Shown: positions 7,634-12,950 of the stretch, one piece after another
Layout: the number at the start of each line of letters is the position of its first letter
Position numbering within the stretch: the stretch's first letter is position 1
Assembly: GCA_002495055.1 (NCBI GenBank)
Contig: DADR01000013.1
Coordinates: 1-17,033, forward strand
DNA: 17,033 bases
From: Methanoregula sp. UBA247
Lineage (GTDB): Archaea > Halobacteriota > Methanomicrobia > Methanomicrobiales > Methanospirillaceae
Direction of reading: 5' to 3'
The notes under the pieces: model-generated
The model's database searches: none
The model's input: only the letters and a program-made list of their open reading frames with translations
What the model was told of the DNA's origin: nothing
Made by a program: the position numbers and the translations under genes

Positions 7634-7957
7634 TCACGGAAGATTTCCCTCTCCGGAAAATCCTCTCTGGCGATCTTCACTCATCGATATCAGGATCTCA
7701 AAAATTTTCTGGACTGCAACGGGATCGATCTTGCTCTCAACTGAAAGGTTAAACACATCTTCAAGAACCTTAGTTGTTCTCTGATTATCATGGACCGGTA
7801 AGCCTCCATGAATCTTGACCTGTGCAATTTTTCCTGCAAGCTCCTGACGCTGTGCGATGAGCCGGATAATATGAGCATCCACGTTCGTGATCTCTTCCCG
7901 TAAAGTCTCAAGGGACATATCAGGTACATGACCGAGATTTTTAATAAACATAATCAT
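7634..7957 (-). CDS. Chorismate mutase, AroQ class
   Basis: Converts chorismate to prephenate at the head of phenylalanine and tyrosine synthesis, as a helical dimer. With the ATG at 7955-7957 the protein has 107 residues, typical for a stand-alone AroQ domain. By alignment from memory with the E. coli P-protein mutase domain, Arg20, Arg37, Lys48, Asp57 and Arg60 match the active-site R11, R28, K39, D48 and R51. The residue that follows, Glu52 in E. coli, is Thr61 here. The chosen start has GAGG six bases upstream; in-frame starts at 7987 (no good site) and 7918 (close to the first helix) are possible. It is convergent with the CcdA-like gene and divergent from the M50-type gene, and has no aromatic-pathway neighbours in the window. 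Confidence 0.85.
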   Translation of the reverse strand: MIMFIKNLGHVPDMSLETLREEITNVDAHIIRLIAQRQELAGKIAQVKIHGGLPVHDNQRTTKVLEDVFNLSVESKIDPVAVQKIFEILISMSEDRQRGFSGEGNLP

Positions 7958-8016
7958 TGTGTTCCTCAACACCAAAGCAGATAACACATAAACACTCTAT
8001 CTGATCTGGTGTTTTC

Positions 8017-8661
8017 ATGTTTGAACGGATAAGCAGGCGCGAAGAGGCAGATCTTTTCCTTGCCTGGATGGCGATTTCACTGTCCTTTGCCATCATAAAA
8101 ATTGCACCAAATGGTGTACTTGGGCCATTAAAATCTGTTGACCCGCTGGTCGCCCTGATCTATTTTGGTATCTCCCTTTTTACAGTAGGGATCGGATTTA
8201 TACTTCACGAAATGGCGCATAAATTTACTGCGATACGCTTTGGGTACTGGGCAGAGTTCAGGAAGGACAATTCCATGCTCCTCGTTGCAGTTGCCCTGGC
8301 AGCCCTTGTCGGTTTTGTTTTTGCGGCACCGGGAGCTACGATAATTTATAGCAATTCAGCGAACGGGCAGGGATTAACCCGAAGAGAGAACGGCATTATA
8401 TCAGCATCAGGGCCGGTTGTAAACCTTCTGCTCTGTATTCCTTTTGCTGCGCTTGTTCTCATCGGTAGCCCCGTGACGGGCAGCCTGCTCACGCAGATTG
8501 GCATATTTGGTGTCCAGATCAATGCGATGATCGCAGCGTTCAACCTGCTCCCGATTAGTATTCTTGACGGTAGAAAGGTGATGGCATGGAACATCCCGGT
8601 GTTTGCCGTTCTGATCATTGCCTCCTTCGGGACTCTTGTGGGATCGTTTTACCTCCTCTGA
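8017..8661 (+). CDS. M50-type (site-2 protease-like) integral membrane metallopeptidase
   Basis: A 214-residue protein that is mostly hydrophobic, with about six membrane helices (roughly residues 12-30, 44-63, 88-104, 130-150, 160-180 and 192-212). HEMAH at 64-68 supplies the zinc-binding HExxH inside a helix, and NLLPISILDGRKV at 176-188 matches the second motif with the third ligand Asp184 in LDG. Such enzymes cut transmembrane segments or signal-peptide remnants within the bilayer. No PDZ or CBS domain is attached, so it is a minimal form, similar in layout to small archaeal M50 homologues. GGTG lies five bases before the ATG. It lies next to the chorismate mutase gene (divergent) and ends convergently with the flavoprotein operon, so context does not reveal its substrate. 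Confidence 0.88.
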   Translation: MFERISRREEADLFLAWMAISLSFAIIKIAPNGVLGPLKSVDPLVALIYFGISLFTVGIGFILHEMAHKFTAIRFGYWAEFRKDNSMLLVAVALAALVGFVFAAPGATIIYSNSANGQGLTRRENGIISASGPVVNLLLCIPFAALVLIGSPVTGSLLTQIGIFGVQINAMIAAFNLLPISILDGRKVMAWNIPVFAVLIIASFGTLVGSFYLL

Positions 8662-8704
8662 TCCCTCGTTTTTCAAAAAAAAAATGGATGCATATTGAAA
8701 CGGA

Positions 8705-9310
8705 TTATCCCCTCTTTAGCTTTTCTATCATACGTACTACCTTCTGACCTTTTTCAAACGCTTCTTTAAGGGCTGTCGGGTGGTTCTTTATTCCATTGTA
8801 CCGGTCCATATCATTTGCTATCATGTTGTCATAATACTCAAACCCTGTTGTGTTGAATAAAGCGGTAATGACGGGAAATGCCCCATCAAAAACATTTTCC
8901 CACCCAAGACCTGCAGTCGAAATAAAAATTCCCTTGTGGCGTTTGATATGATCATCAGAAAAGTAGAGTGTTTTTAAAATAAACTTTCGGGCCCAGAGAT
9001 ATTGCTGCCGGTCAATAAATCCCTTCAGCTCAGCTGTTATCCCCATCGTATAAATCGGTGAAGCAACCGCAAGGCAATCTGAAGAAAGGATTTTTTCGAA
9101 CAGTGCGATCGCGTCGTCTTTAACCACGCATTCGCCATTCTTATGGCAGGAGTTACATCCCCGGCAGGGAGCATAATCCAAATCCCTGAGTACGACTTTT
9201 TCTGTCGATGCACCGGCTGACCGTGCACCCTCTAAAAAACTATCGAGGAGGGTTTCTGTATTTCCGTGCCGATGCGGGCTTCCTGAAATGCCAAGAATGG
9301 TTACGGTCAT
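8705..9310 (-). CDS. Iron-sulfur flavoprotein (Isf-like, NADPH-dependent FMN reductase fold)
   Basis: A flavodoxin-like FMN protein with a compact Fe-S ligand set. From the ATG at 9308-9310 it has 201 residues. GISGSPHRHGNTETLL (residues 8-23) is the FMN phosphate loop. Cys49, Cys52, Cys55 and Cys61 form the C-x2-C-x2-C-x5-C motif of methanogen Isf proteins, which bind a [4Fe-4S] cluster. SPIYTMG near residue 90 is the second flavin loop. A GTG three codons upstream (9319) overlaps the stop of the preceding gene as GTGA and is an alternative start; the ATG is preferred because that GTGA sits five bases before it like a binding site. It is the second of two adjacent paralogues, probably co-transcribed. 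Isf proteins pass electrons from ferredoxin to oxygen or peroxide in related archaea; the partner here is inferred from neighbours. Confidence 0.88.
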   Translation of the reverse strand: MTVTILGISGSPHRHGNTETLLDSFLEGARSAGASTEKVVLRDLDYAPCRGCNSCHKNGECVVKDDAIALFEKILSSDCLAVASPIYTMGITAELKGFIDRQQYLWARKFILKTLYFSDDHIKRHKGIFISTAGLGWENVFDGAFPVITALFNTTGFEYYDNMIANDMDRYNGIKNHPTALKEAFEKGQKVVRMIEKLKRG

Positions 9311-9315
9311 CCGGC

Positions 9316-9930
9316 TCACGCAGCAAGCCGCTTTTTAATTTCGGCAACCAACGATTTTCCGAGTTTCTCTGCATCTGGCCGTGCTGTTGGATGAAGGTCG
9401 ATCGCTCCTTTCTCATCCACCCCTTTAATCATCAGGTAGGCGACGTCGGCATCTTTAATGTCAATCACGTGGAAAAAACACTTGACGGAAGGAACGGCAG
9501 CATCAAACACATAACTCCAGTTCTGCCCTGCTGTTGCAAGAAACGCTCCGAGTCGTTTTCCTTTGCGTTCCGGAGGCACAACCGGGAGTTTGAGTACGTA
9601 TTTCCGTGAGCGGAAGACCTGCGCACGGTCTATTAGGGCTTTTGGCTGTGATGCAATGCCCATACAGTATATGGGTGAGGAAAGCAGGATGATATCGGCT
9701 GCGATAATTCTGTCATGGTAGATGTCCATGCCATCGCGTTGGACGCATTTATTGAGTTTCTCGCAGGCATTGCACCCTTTACAGGGATTGATATTTGCTT
9801 CATCAAGGGAGATTTTCTCTATGACAACGTCCAGATCGGCTAACATACTGCCCAGCACCCAGTCCAGCAGCGTTTCTGAGTTTCCATGCCTGCGGGGACT
9901 TCCGGCAAAGGCGAGGATTTTGATCGGCAT
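9316..9930 (-). CDS. Iron-sulfur flavoprotein (Isf-like), paralogue of the next gene
   Basis: A 204-residue flavodoxin-fold protein with FAGSPRRHGNSETLLD at residues 8-23 as the FMN phosphate loop and the cluster-binding cysteines Cys50, Cys53, Cys56 and Cys62 in C-x2-C-x2-C-x5-C spacing. SSPIYCMG at about 84-91 is the second flavin-binding segment. Its layout matches the downstream gene throughout, so the pair arose by duplication. Its TGA overlaps the alternative GTG start of that gene, indicating coupling. The ATG at 9928-9930 lacks a good ribosome binding site. A 71-bp gap with AT-rich stretches separates it from the peroxiredoxin gene, so it could be read from the peroxiredoxin transcript or from its own promoter. 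Expected role: two-electron/one-electron switching between ferredoxin-type donors and a cytoplasmic acceptor. Confidence 0.88.
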   Translation of the reverse strand: MPIKILAFAGSPRRHGNSETLLDWVLGSMLADLDVVIEKISLDEANINPCKGCNACEKLNKCVQRDGMDIYHDRIIAADIILLSSPIYCMGIASQPKALIDRAQVFRSRKYVLKLPVVPPERKGKRLGAFLATAGQNWSYVFDAAVPSVKCFFHVIDIKDADVAYLMIKGVDEKGAIDLHPTARPDAEKLGKSLVAEIKKRLAA

Positions 9931-10001
9931 AGCAGTTTTCTTGTAGCGACAATGCTAAAAATGTTGGTTTTTGATCTATTTCACGTTGAAAAGTTTATTT
10001 A
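9931..10001 (-). promoter_or_regulatory. Gap between peroxiredoxin and first Isf-like gene
   Basis: The strand read towards the Isf gene begins with repeated TAAA units overlapping the peroxiredoxin stop, followed by a small inverted repeat TTTCA-acg-TGAAA (about 9979-9991) and an AT-rich ATTTTTAG patch about 25 bases before the Isf ATG. These could be a TATA box and an operator-like site or weak terminator. The evidence is only composition and spacing. Confidence 0.25.
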
Positions 10002-10643
10002 TTAAATTTTCTTGAAGCAGAGGTACCAGTCTTTGCACTCGTACCCTTCCGTCAACCGTTTCTCCATTTCAGCTGATGTCTTTGGTGGTGGAACCACTAC
10101 CTTATCGCCCGGTTGCCAGTTTGCCGGTGTTGAGACCTTGAACTTGTCTGTGGTCTGGAGCGCCTTGACCAGCCGGATGATCTCGGGCATAAACCTCCCG
10201 TTCTGGAGCGGATAGTAGATCATCGCCCGCATGATACCTTTATCGTCAATGAAAAATACGCAACGGACCGCTGCTGTCGATGATTGTCCCGGGTGGATCA
10301 TCCCGTATTTTTTCGATATTTTCATGGACAGGTCGGCAATGATTGGGAATGGTATAGTTATGCTCATCTTCTCTTTTATGGCATGCACCCATGCGAGGTG
10401 GGATGAGATGCTGTCCACAGACAGGCCAATAAGGCTGACATTGAGAGACTTAAGTTCATCATAAATACTCGCAAACGCTATGAACTCGGTGGTGCAGACC
10501 GGCGTGAAGTCAGCAGGGTGCGAGAACATCACCACCCATTTTCCTTTCAGGTCAGAAAGCTTGATTGGCCCCTGGGTAGTTTCCGCTTCGAAGTCCGGTG
10601 CAGGGTCCCCGAGAACGGGAAAGCTGATACAGGTGTCTTCCAT
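10002..10643 (-). CDS. Peroxiredoxin (Prx6/AhpC-TSA family, archaeal type)
   Basis: Reduces hydrogen peroxide and organic hydroperoxides with a cysteine thiol, in the cytoplasm. The 213-residue protein has the PADFTPVCTTE active site with the peroxidatic Cys50, and Arg126 in the downstream AAVRCVFF region is the likely partner arginine. The long C-terminal extension typical of Prx6-type archaeal enzymes is present and ends in a YECKDWYLCFKK segment with Cys203 and Cys209. This matches the Cys50/Cys207/Cys213 arrangement of the well-studied Aeropyrum enzyme, so a decameric 2-Cys mechanism is plausible. GAGGTGA and GGAG precede the ATG at 10641-10643. It follows the AhpD-fold gene by 23 bp and belongs to the minus-strand redox operon. 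The family call is certain; its natural electron donor is not known. Confidence 0.95.
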   Translation of the reverse strand: MEDTCISFPVLGDPAPDFEAETTQGPIKLSDLKGKWVVMFSHPADFTPVCTTEFIAFASIYDELKSLNVSLIGLSVDSISSHLAWVHAIKEKMSITIPFPIIADLSMKISKKYGMIHPGQSSTAAVRCVFFIDDKGIMRAMIYYPLQNGRFMPEIIRLVKALQTTDKFKVSTPANWQPGDKVVVPPPKTSAEMEKRLTEGYECKDWYLCFKKI

Positions 10644-10666
10644 GCTCCTTCACCTCATGAACCTTA

Positions 10667-11071
10667 TCAGGGCATGACCTCGTCGAGCTGTGCCTTGCCG
10701 TACACATAGGCTGGCATACCAGAGAGCAGGAAAGTAACACGGAGCGCCTCTTCGACCTCTGCTTTGGTGACCCCGAGATTCTTTGCACCGGCCAGCTGGG
10801 CCCGGACGGCATGCTGGTCACGCATAGCTGCTGCAATCGCAATAGCAATCAGCTTTTTTGTCTTTCTCGACAGTTTGCCATCATCCCAGATGTGCTGCTC
10901 GAATCTCATTACGAGATTGAACATCTCGGGTTCTTTTGTCGTCAATTCCCGGAAAAATTTCGGCACTTTACCGATCTTCTTTTCAAGGGTATTGAGTTTT
11001 TTATCAGTACCTTTTTTTACTGCGGTTGTTTTCGCTGGTGTCTTTTTGGTAACGGTTTTTTTGGCTGCCAT
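10667..11071 (-). CDS. AhpD/carboxymuconolactone decarboxylase-fold protein without cysteines, lysine-rich N-terminal tail
   Basis: A 134-residue protein from the ATG at 11069-11071; a GTG at 11083, inside the previous gene, is an alternative start. Residues 1-32 form a low-complexity tail with 11 lysines plus Thr, Ala and Pro, like a histone H1 tail. Residues 33-134 resemble the helical CMD/AhpD core, with AIAIAAAMRDQHAVRAQLAGA followed by GVTKAEVEEALR. The family's CxxC is replaced by Arg84 and His87, and the whole protein has no cysteine, so it cannot act as a thiol-disulfide reductase of the AhpD kind. It lies five bases after the desulforedoxin-like gene and 23 bp ahead of the peroxiredoxin gene, clearly co-transcribed. 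Function is not known: a scaffold, nucleic-acid-associated or non-thiol role can be imagined. Confidence 0.8.
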   Translation of the reverse strand: MAAKKTVTKKTPAKTTAVKKGTDKKLNTLEKKIGKVPKFFRELTTKEPEMFNLVMRFEQHIWDDGKLSRKTKKLIAIAIAAAMRDQHAVRAQLAGAKNLGVTKAEVEEALRVTFLLSGMPAYVYGKAQLDEVMP

Positions 11072-11075
11072 AATT

Positions 11076-11204
11076 TTAATCACTCTCGAGTTGCATGGGT
11101 TCGCCGCAGCAGATGAGTTCGCCGCCGCCGGCCTCTTTCACAATAACAACGTTGCCACAGATCTCACACCGGAAGACCTGCCCCTCTTTTGAAACGTTTA
11201 CCAT
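11076..11204 (-). CDS. Desulforedoxin-like small iron protein
   Basis: A 42-residue protein starting at the ATG 11202-11204, which has an excellent GGAGG site eight bases upstream. A longer frame upstream to 11285 has no support and runs through the hairpin region. Cys13, Cys16, Cys32 and Cys33 (CxxC ... CC) with the intervening GGGEL and CGEPM match desulforedoxin and the N-terminal domain of desulfoferrodoxin, which hold Fe(SCys)4. It is not joined to a superoxide-reductase domain, so it is probably a dimeric electron carrier as in Desulfovibrio. It sits at the head of the tight group desulforedoxin - AhpD-fold protein - peroxiredoxin and may donate electrons there. It is shorter than most gene finders accept but is well supported. 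Confidence 0.88.
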   Translation of the reverse strand: MVNVSKEGQVFRCEICGNVVIVKEAGGGELICCGEPMQLESD

Positions 11205-11233
11205 ATATGATCCTCCTTTCCTGCCGGATAGAT

Positions 11234-11278
11234 CTGGGAGAAGGTACCCTGCGTTTACATTTTTGCAGGGACTCCCAG
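11234..11278 (-). other. Two-stem hairpin element in the 116-bp gap before the desulforedoxin gene
   Basis: CTGGGAG (11234-11240) pairs perfectly with CTCCCAG (11272-11278), and inside this CCCTGC (11247-11252) pairs with GCAGGG (11265-11270) around a 12-base loop. The internal loop is asymmetric, six bases on one side and one on the other. Thirteen G-C-rich pairs in 45 bases are unlikely in an untranslated gap by chance. It ends about 30 bases before the desulforedoxin start. It could be a terminator or attenuator after the zinc-ribbon gene, an RNA stability or processing site, or a leader control element. It has no T-run directly after the stem on the minus strand, so a plain intrinsic terminator is not favoured. 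Confidence 0.55.
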
Positions 11279-11320
11279 GAGTCACACTTGCTGTACAGTG
11301 CCTGAAAAGAAAAATGAAAG

Positions 11321-11551
11321 TTACTGGTTGCTTTTACCGCGTTTTGGTGGATTTCTGGCATCCTCCGGAGTCTTGATGTCCGGGCGGATATGCGTCATGG
11401 GGAAGCACTGGTATTCTTCACAGGCACAGGCAGGACATTTCCTGAGATCCTGCTCACTTTTGTCCAGCACAAGTTCCTTTCCGCAATCAATACACACATA
11501 TTTGCCCGCGCCGACTTTCTGTCCTGCGGTGTACGTCTTCTGTTCGGTCAA
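11321..11551 (-). CDS. Small zinc-ribbon/rubredoxin-like protein
   Basis: A 76-residue protein with two CxxC knuckles: Cys20-x2-Cys23 (YVCIDCGKEL) and Cys39-x2-Cys42 (KCPACACEEYQC), with further cysteines at 44 and 49. The opening segment TYTAGQKVGAGKYVC resembles the zinc-ribbon proteins whose consensus is a G-x-Y-x-C-x2-CG motif followed by a C-terminal CPxC. The ribbon probably binds Zn or Fe. The C-terminal part is charged and likely disordered. The start is a TTG (11549-11551) with a perfect GGTGA five bases upstream; no other start lies before the first knuckle. A strong TATA-like box precedes it. It is the first gene of the minus-strand redox block, separated from the desulforedoxin-like gene by a 116-bp gap holding a hairpin. 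A precise role is unknown. Confidence 0.75.
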   Translation of the reverse strand: MTEQKTYTAGQKVGAGKYVCIDCGKELVLDKSEQDLRKCPACACEEYQCFPMTHIRPDIKTPEDARNPPKRGKSNQ

Positions 11552-11561
11552 CTAATTCACC

Positions 11562-11689
11562 AAAACTTTCATGCACGTCAAAGATATATATGAGTTGCGT
11601 TCGTACATCAGAAAAAATAAAATACGGCGAAAAACGAAAAACTCATCAATAGGCAAAAGTATATTGCGTATTTTTTTTAAGGTGTTACT
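11562..11689. promoter_or_regulatory. Divergent promoter region between zinc-ribbon gene and third flavoprotein gene
   Basis: For the minus-strand block, ATATATATG at 11584-11592 is a TATA-like box about 37 bases from the TTG start, leaving a leader of about 10 bases that carries GGTGA. For the plus-strand flavoprotein gene, AGTATATTG near 11658-11666 or the A-rich 11612-11624 patch could serve, and GGTG (11681-11684) lies five bases before the ATG. The whole 138-bp gap is AT-rich. Shared control of the two sides is an inference from divergence and related function. Confidence 0.5.
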
Positions 11690-12283
11690 ATGGCAGGAAA
11701 GATCATCGGTCTCCTTGGCAGTCCCCTTACAAAAGGAAATACCGCACAGTTGCTTGACAGGGCGCTTAAAGGCGCTGAGGATGCAGGATGTTCCGTAGAG
11801 AGAATTGTTGTTGCAAATCTTGATTTCCAGGCATGCCAGGAGATGATGTTCTGCAAAGAACATGAAACCTGTATCCTCGATGATGATCTGCAGGCGATGT
11901 ACCCAAAATTCAGGGAAATGGATGGTCTCATCATCGCAACGCCGGTCATGACTATGGGAATTCCGGGAAAGCTCAAATCATTTATTGACCGGTTTCAGGT
12001 TTTTTTTATGGCAAAATACTTACGGAAAAAACCGTTGATTTCCAAAGAAAAAAAAATCTGTCGATCTGGATTGTTTATCTGCATTTCCGGGATGAATATT
12101 CCCGAAGTATTTATCGGGTCAAAGTTAACAATTAAGGCATTTTTTGACATCATCGATTGTCAGTACACCGATGAGTTCCTGATTAGCGATATGGATACTA
12201 TCAAGGATATCCGATCGCAACCGGATCTCCTCGACGCAGCATATAAAAAGGGATTTGCATTGGGCACGTCCCTTTGTTCCTGA
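11690..12283 (+). CDS. Isf-like flavoprotein with incomplete Fe-S ligand set
   Basis: A 197-residue flavodoxin-fold protein of the same family as the two minus-strand paralogues. LLGSPLTKGNTAQLLD (residues 8-23) is the FMN phosphate loop, and TPVMTMG near residue 90 is the second loop. In the cluster motif, Cys49, Cys55 and Cys61 align with the complete sister protein, but the second cysteine is Met52, and the short spacer residues also differ. It may bind a [3Fe-4S] cluster, a cluster with another ligand, or FMN only. The DNA is slightly more A-rich than the neighbours, with runs of A at 12045-12056 and 12021-12031. It is transcribed away from the redox block from the shared intergenic region. 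Family membership is clear; cluster content is not. Confidence 0.85.
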   Translation: MAGKIIGLLGSPLTKGNTAQLLDRALKGAEDAGCSVERIVVANLDFQACQEMMFCKEHETCILDDDLQAMYPKFREMDGLIIATPVMTMGIPGKLKSFIDRFQVFFMAKYLRKKPLISKEKKICRSGLFICISGMNIPEVFIGSKLTIKAFFDIIDCQYTDEFLISDMDTIKDIRSQPDLLDAAYKKGFALGTSLCS

Positions 12284-12353
12284 AATGAGAAAATTCAAAA
12301 CTCCCCTCCTTATTAGAAAAAGAAAACATACAAAGAAAAAAGAGGGTTTTAAA
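12284..12353. terminator. Possible bidirectional terminator between convergent genes
   Basis: The 70-bp gap between the flavoprotein gene (plus) and the membrane protein gene (minus) holds CCCTC (12304-12308) and GAGGG (12342-12346), which can pair around a long A-rich loop. TTTT follows on the plus side, and the minus side is T-rich within the loop. The stem is only five pairs, so this is a weak call based mostly on position. Confidence 0.3.
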
Positions 12354-12950
12354 TCATTTTTTTCGAATCATAGAAAGAATAGTCCCGATGATAAGCAGGG
12401 AAATCACGACTCCGATAATCAGGTATATGACTGGCTTGTCGAATTGGACCGGAGATACCGAAACACTTCCTGGATCTTTCGGATAGTTTGATTGAAATTT
12501 TATAATTGCCTGAGACATGTTTACTTTTTTTAACAGAGTGCCGGTTTTTTTGTCACTCAACTCAAACGTCATCTGGTTTTCGTAGTAGGGCAGGATAAGG
12601 AAAAGATCAGCTGTATCAGAATACGTCAGATACCCGGATAGATAACCGGAAGATTCATTGTCTGTTTCAAGGACATCCCCCAGCTGATAGCGGGGATCCC
12701 AGAGATCAAATTCGCGGATGGTGGAACCATCAGCTGATTTTAGCGTCCCTTTAAAGTCCCCGTACCGGGTTTCGAGATTTGGGGCGTGTCCGTAACGCAT
12801 CTCAATTGACTTTTCTGTGATGCTGTTTTTATTTATGTTCAGGTGCACAATGACAATCTTTGAATAATCGGGAGGTTCTTCTGCAGAAGCGAGTCCGGTT
12901 ACCTGCAGGAGCAGCAGAACAATAAGACCTGTTATGATGAAACGCTTCAT
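12354..12950 (-). CDS. Single-pass surface membrane protein coupled to the metallopeptidase gene
   Basis: From the ATG at 12948-12950 it has 198 residues: a signal peptide (about 1-23, ending LASA before EEPP), an extracytoplasmic domain rich in beta-type residues and Tyr, Asp and Asn, one membrane helix (about 173-194) and a positive cytoplasmic end RKK. No known domain was recognised, and there are no cysteines. Its ATG overlaps the TGA of the upstream metallopeptidase gene as ATGA, with AGGTGG five bases before the ATG inside that gene, so the two are translationally coupled and probably work together. It could be a membrane anchor, partner or protective factor of the secreted peptidase. 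A GTG three codons upstream is an unlikely alternative start. Confidence 0.8.
   Translation of the reverse strand: MKRFIITGLIVLLLLQVTGLASAEEPPDYSKIVIVHLNINKNSITEKSIEMRYGHAPNLETRYGDFKGTLKSADGSTIREFDLWDPRYQLGDVLETDNESSGYLSGYLTYSDTADLFLILPYYENQMTFELSDKKTGTLLKKVNMSQAIIKFQSNYPKDPGSVSVSPVQFDKPVIYLIIGVVISLLIIGTILSMIRKK

Noticed and set aside
7493..7744. Plus-strand frame overlapping the end of the CcdA-like gene and the chorismate mutase gene.
   Set aside because: It has no domain and is overlapped at both ends by convincing genes on opposite strands.
11205..11285. An extended N-terminus for the desulforedoxin-like protein starting at 11285.
   Set aside because: The extension overlaps the hairpin, has no family similarity and no binding site, while ATG 11204 has a near-perfect GGAGG.
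12255..12491. Plus-strand open frame running past the end of the third flavoprotein gene.
   Set aside because: It overlaps the flavoprotein end, the terminator-like gap and the opposite membrane protein gene, with a composition dominated by Lys and Asn from A-rich DNA.
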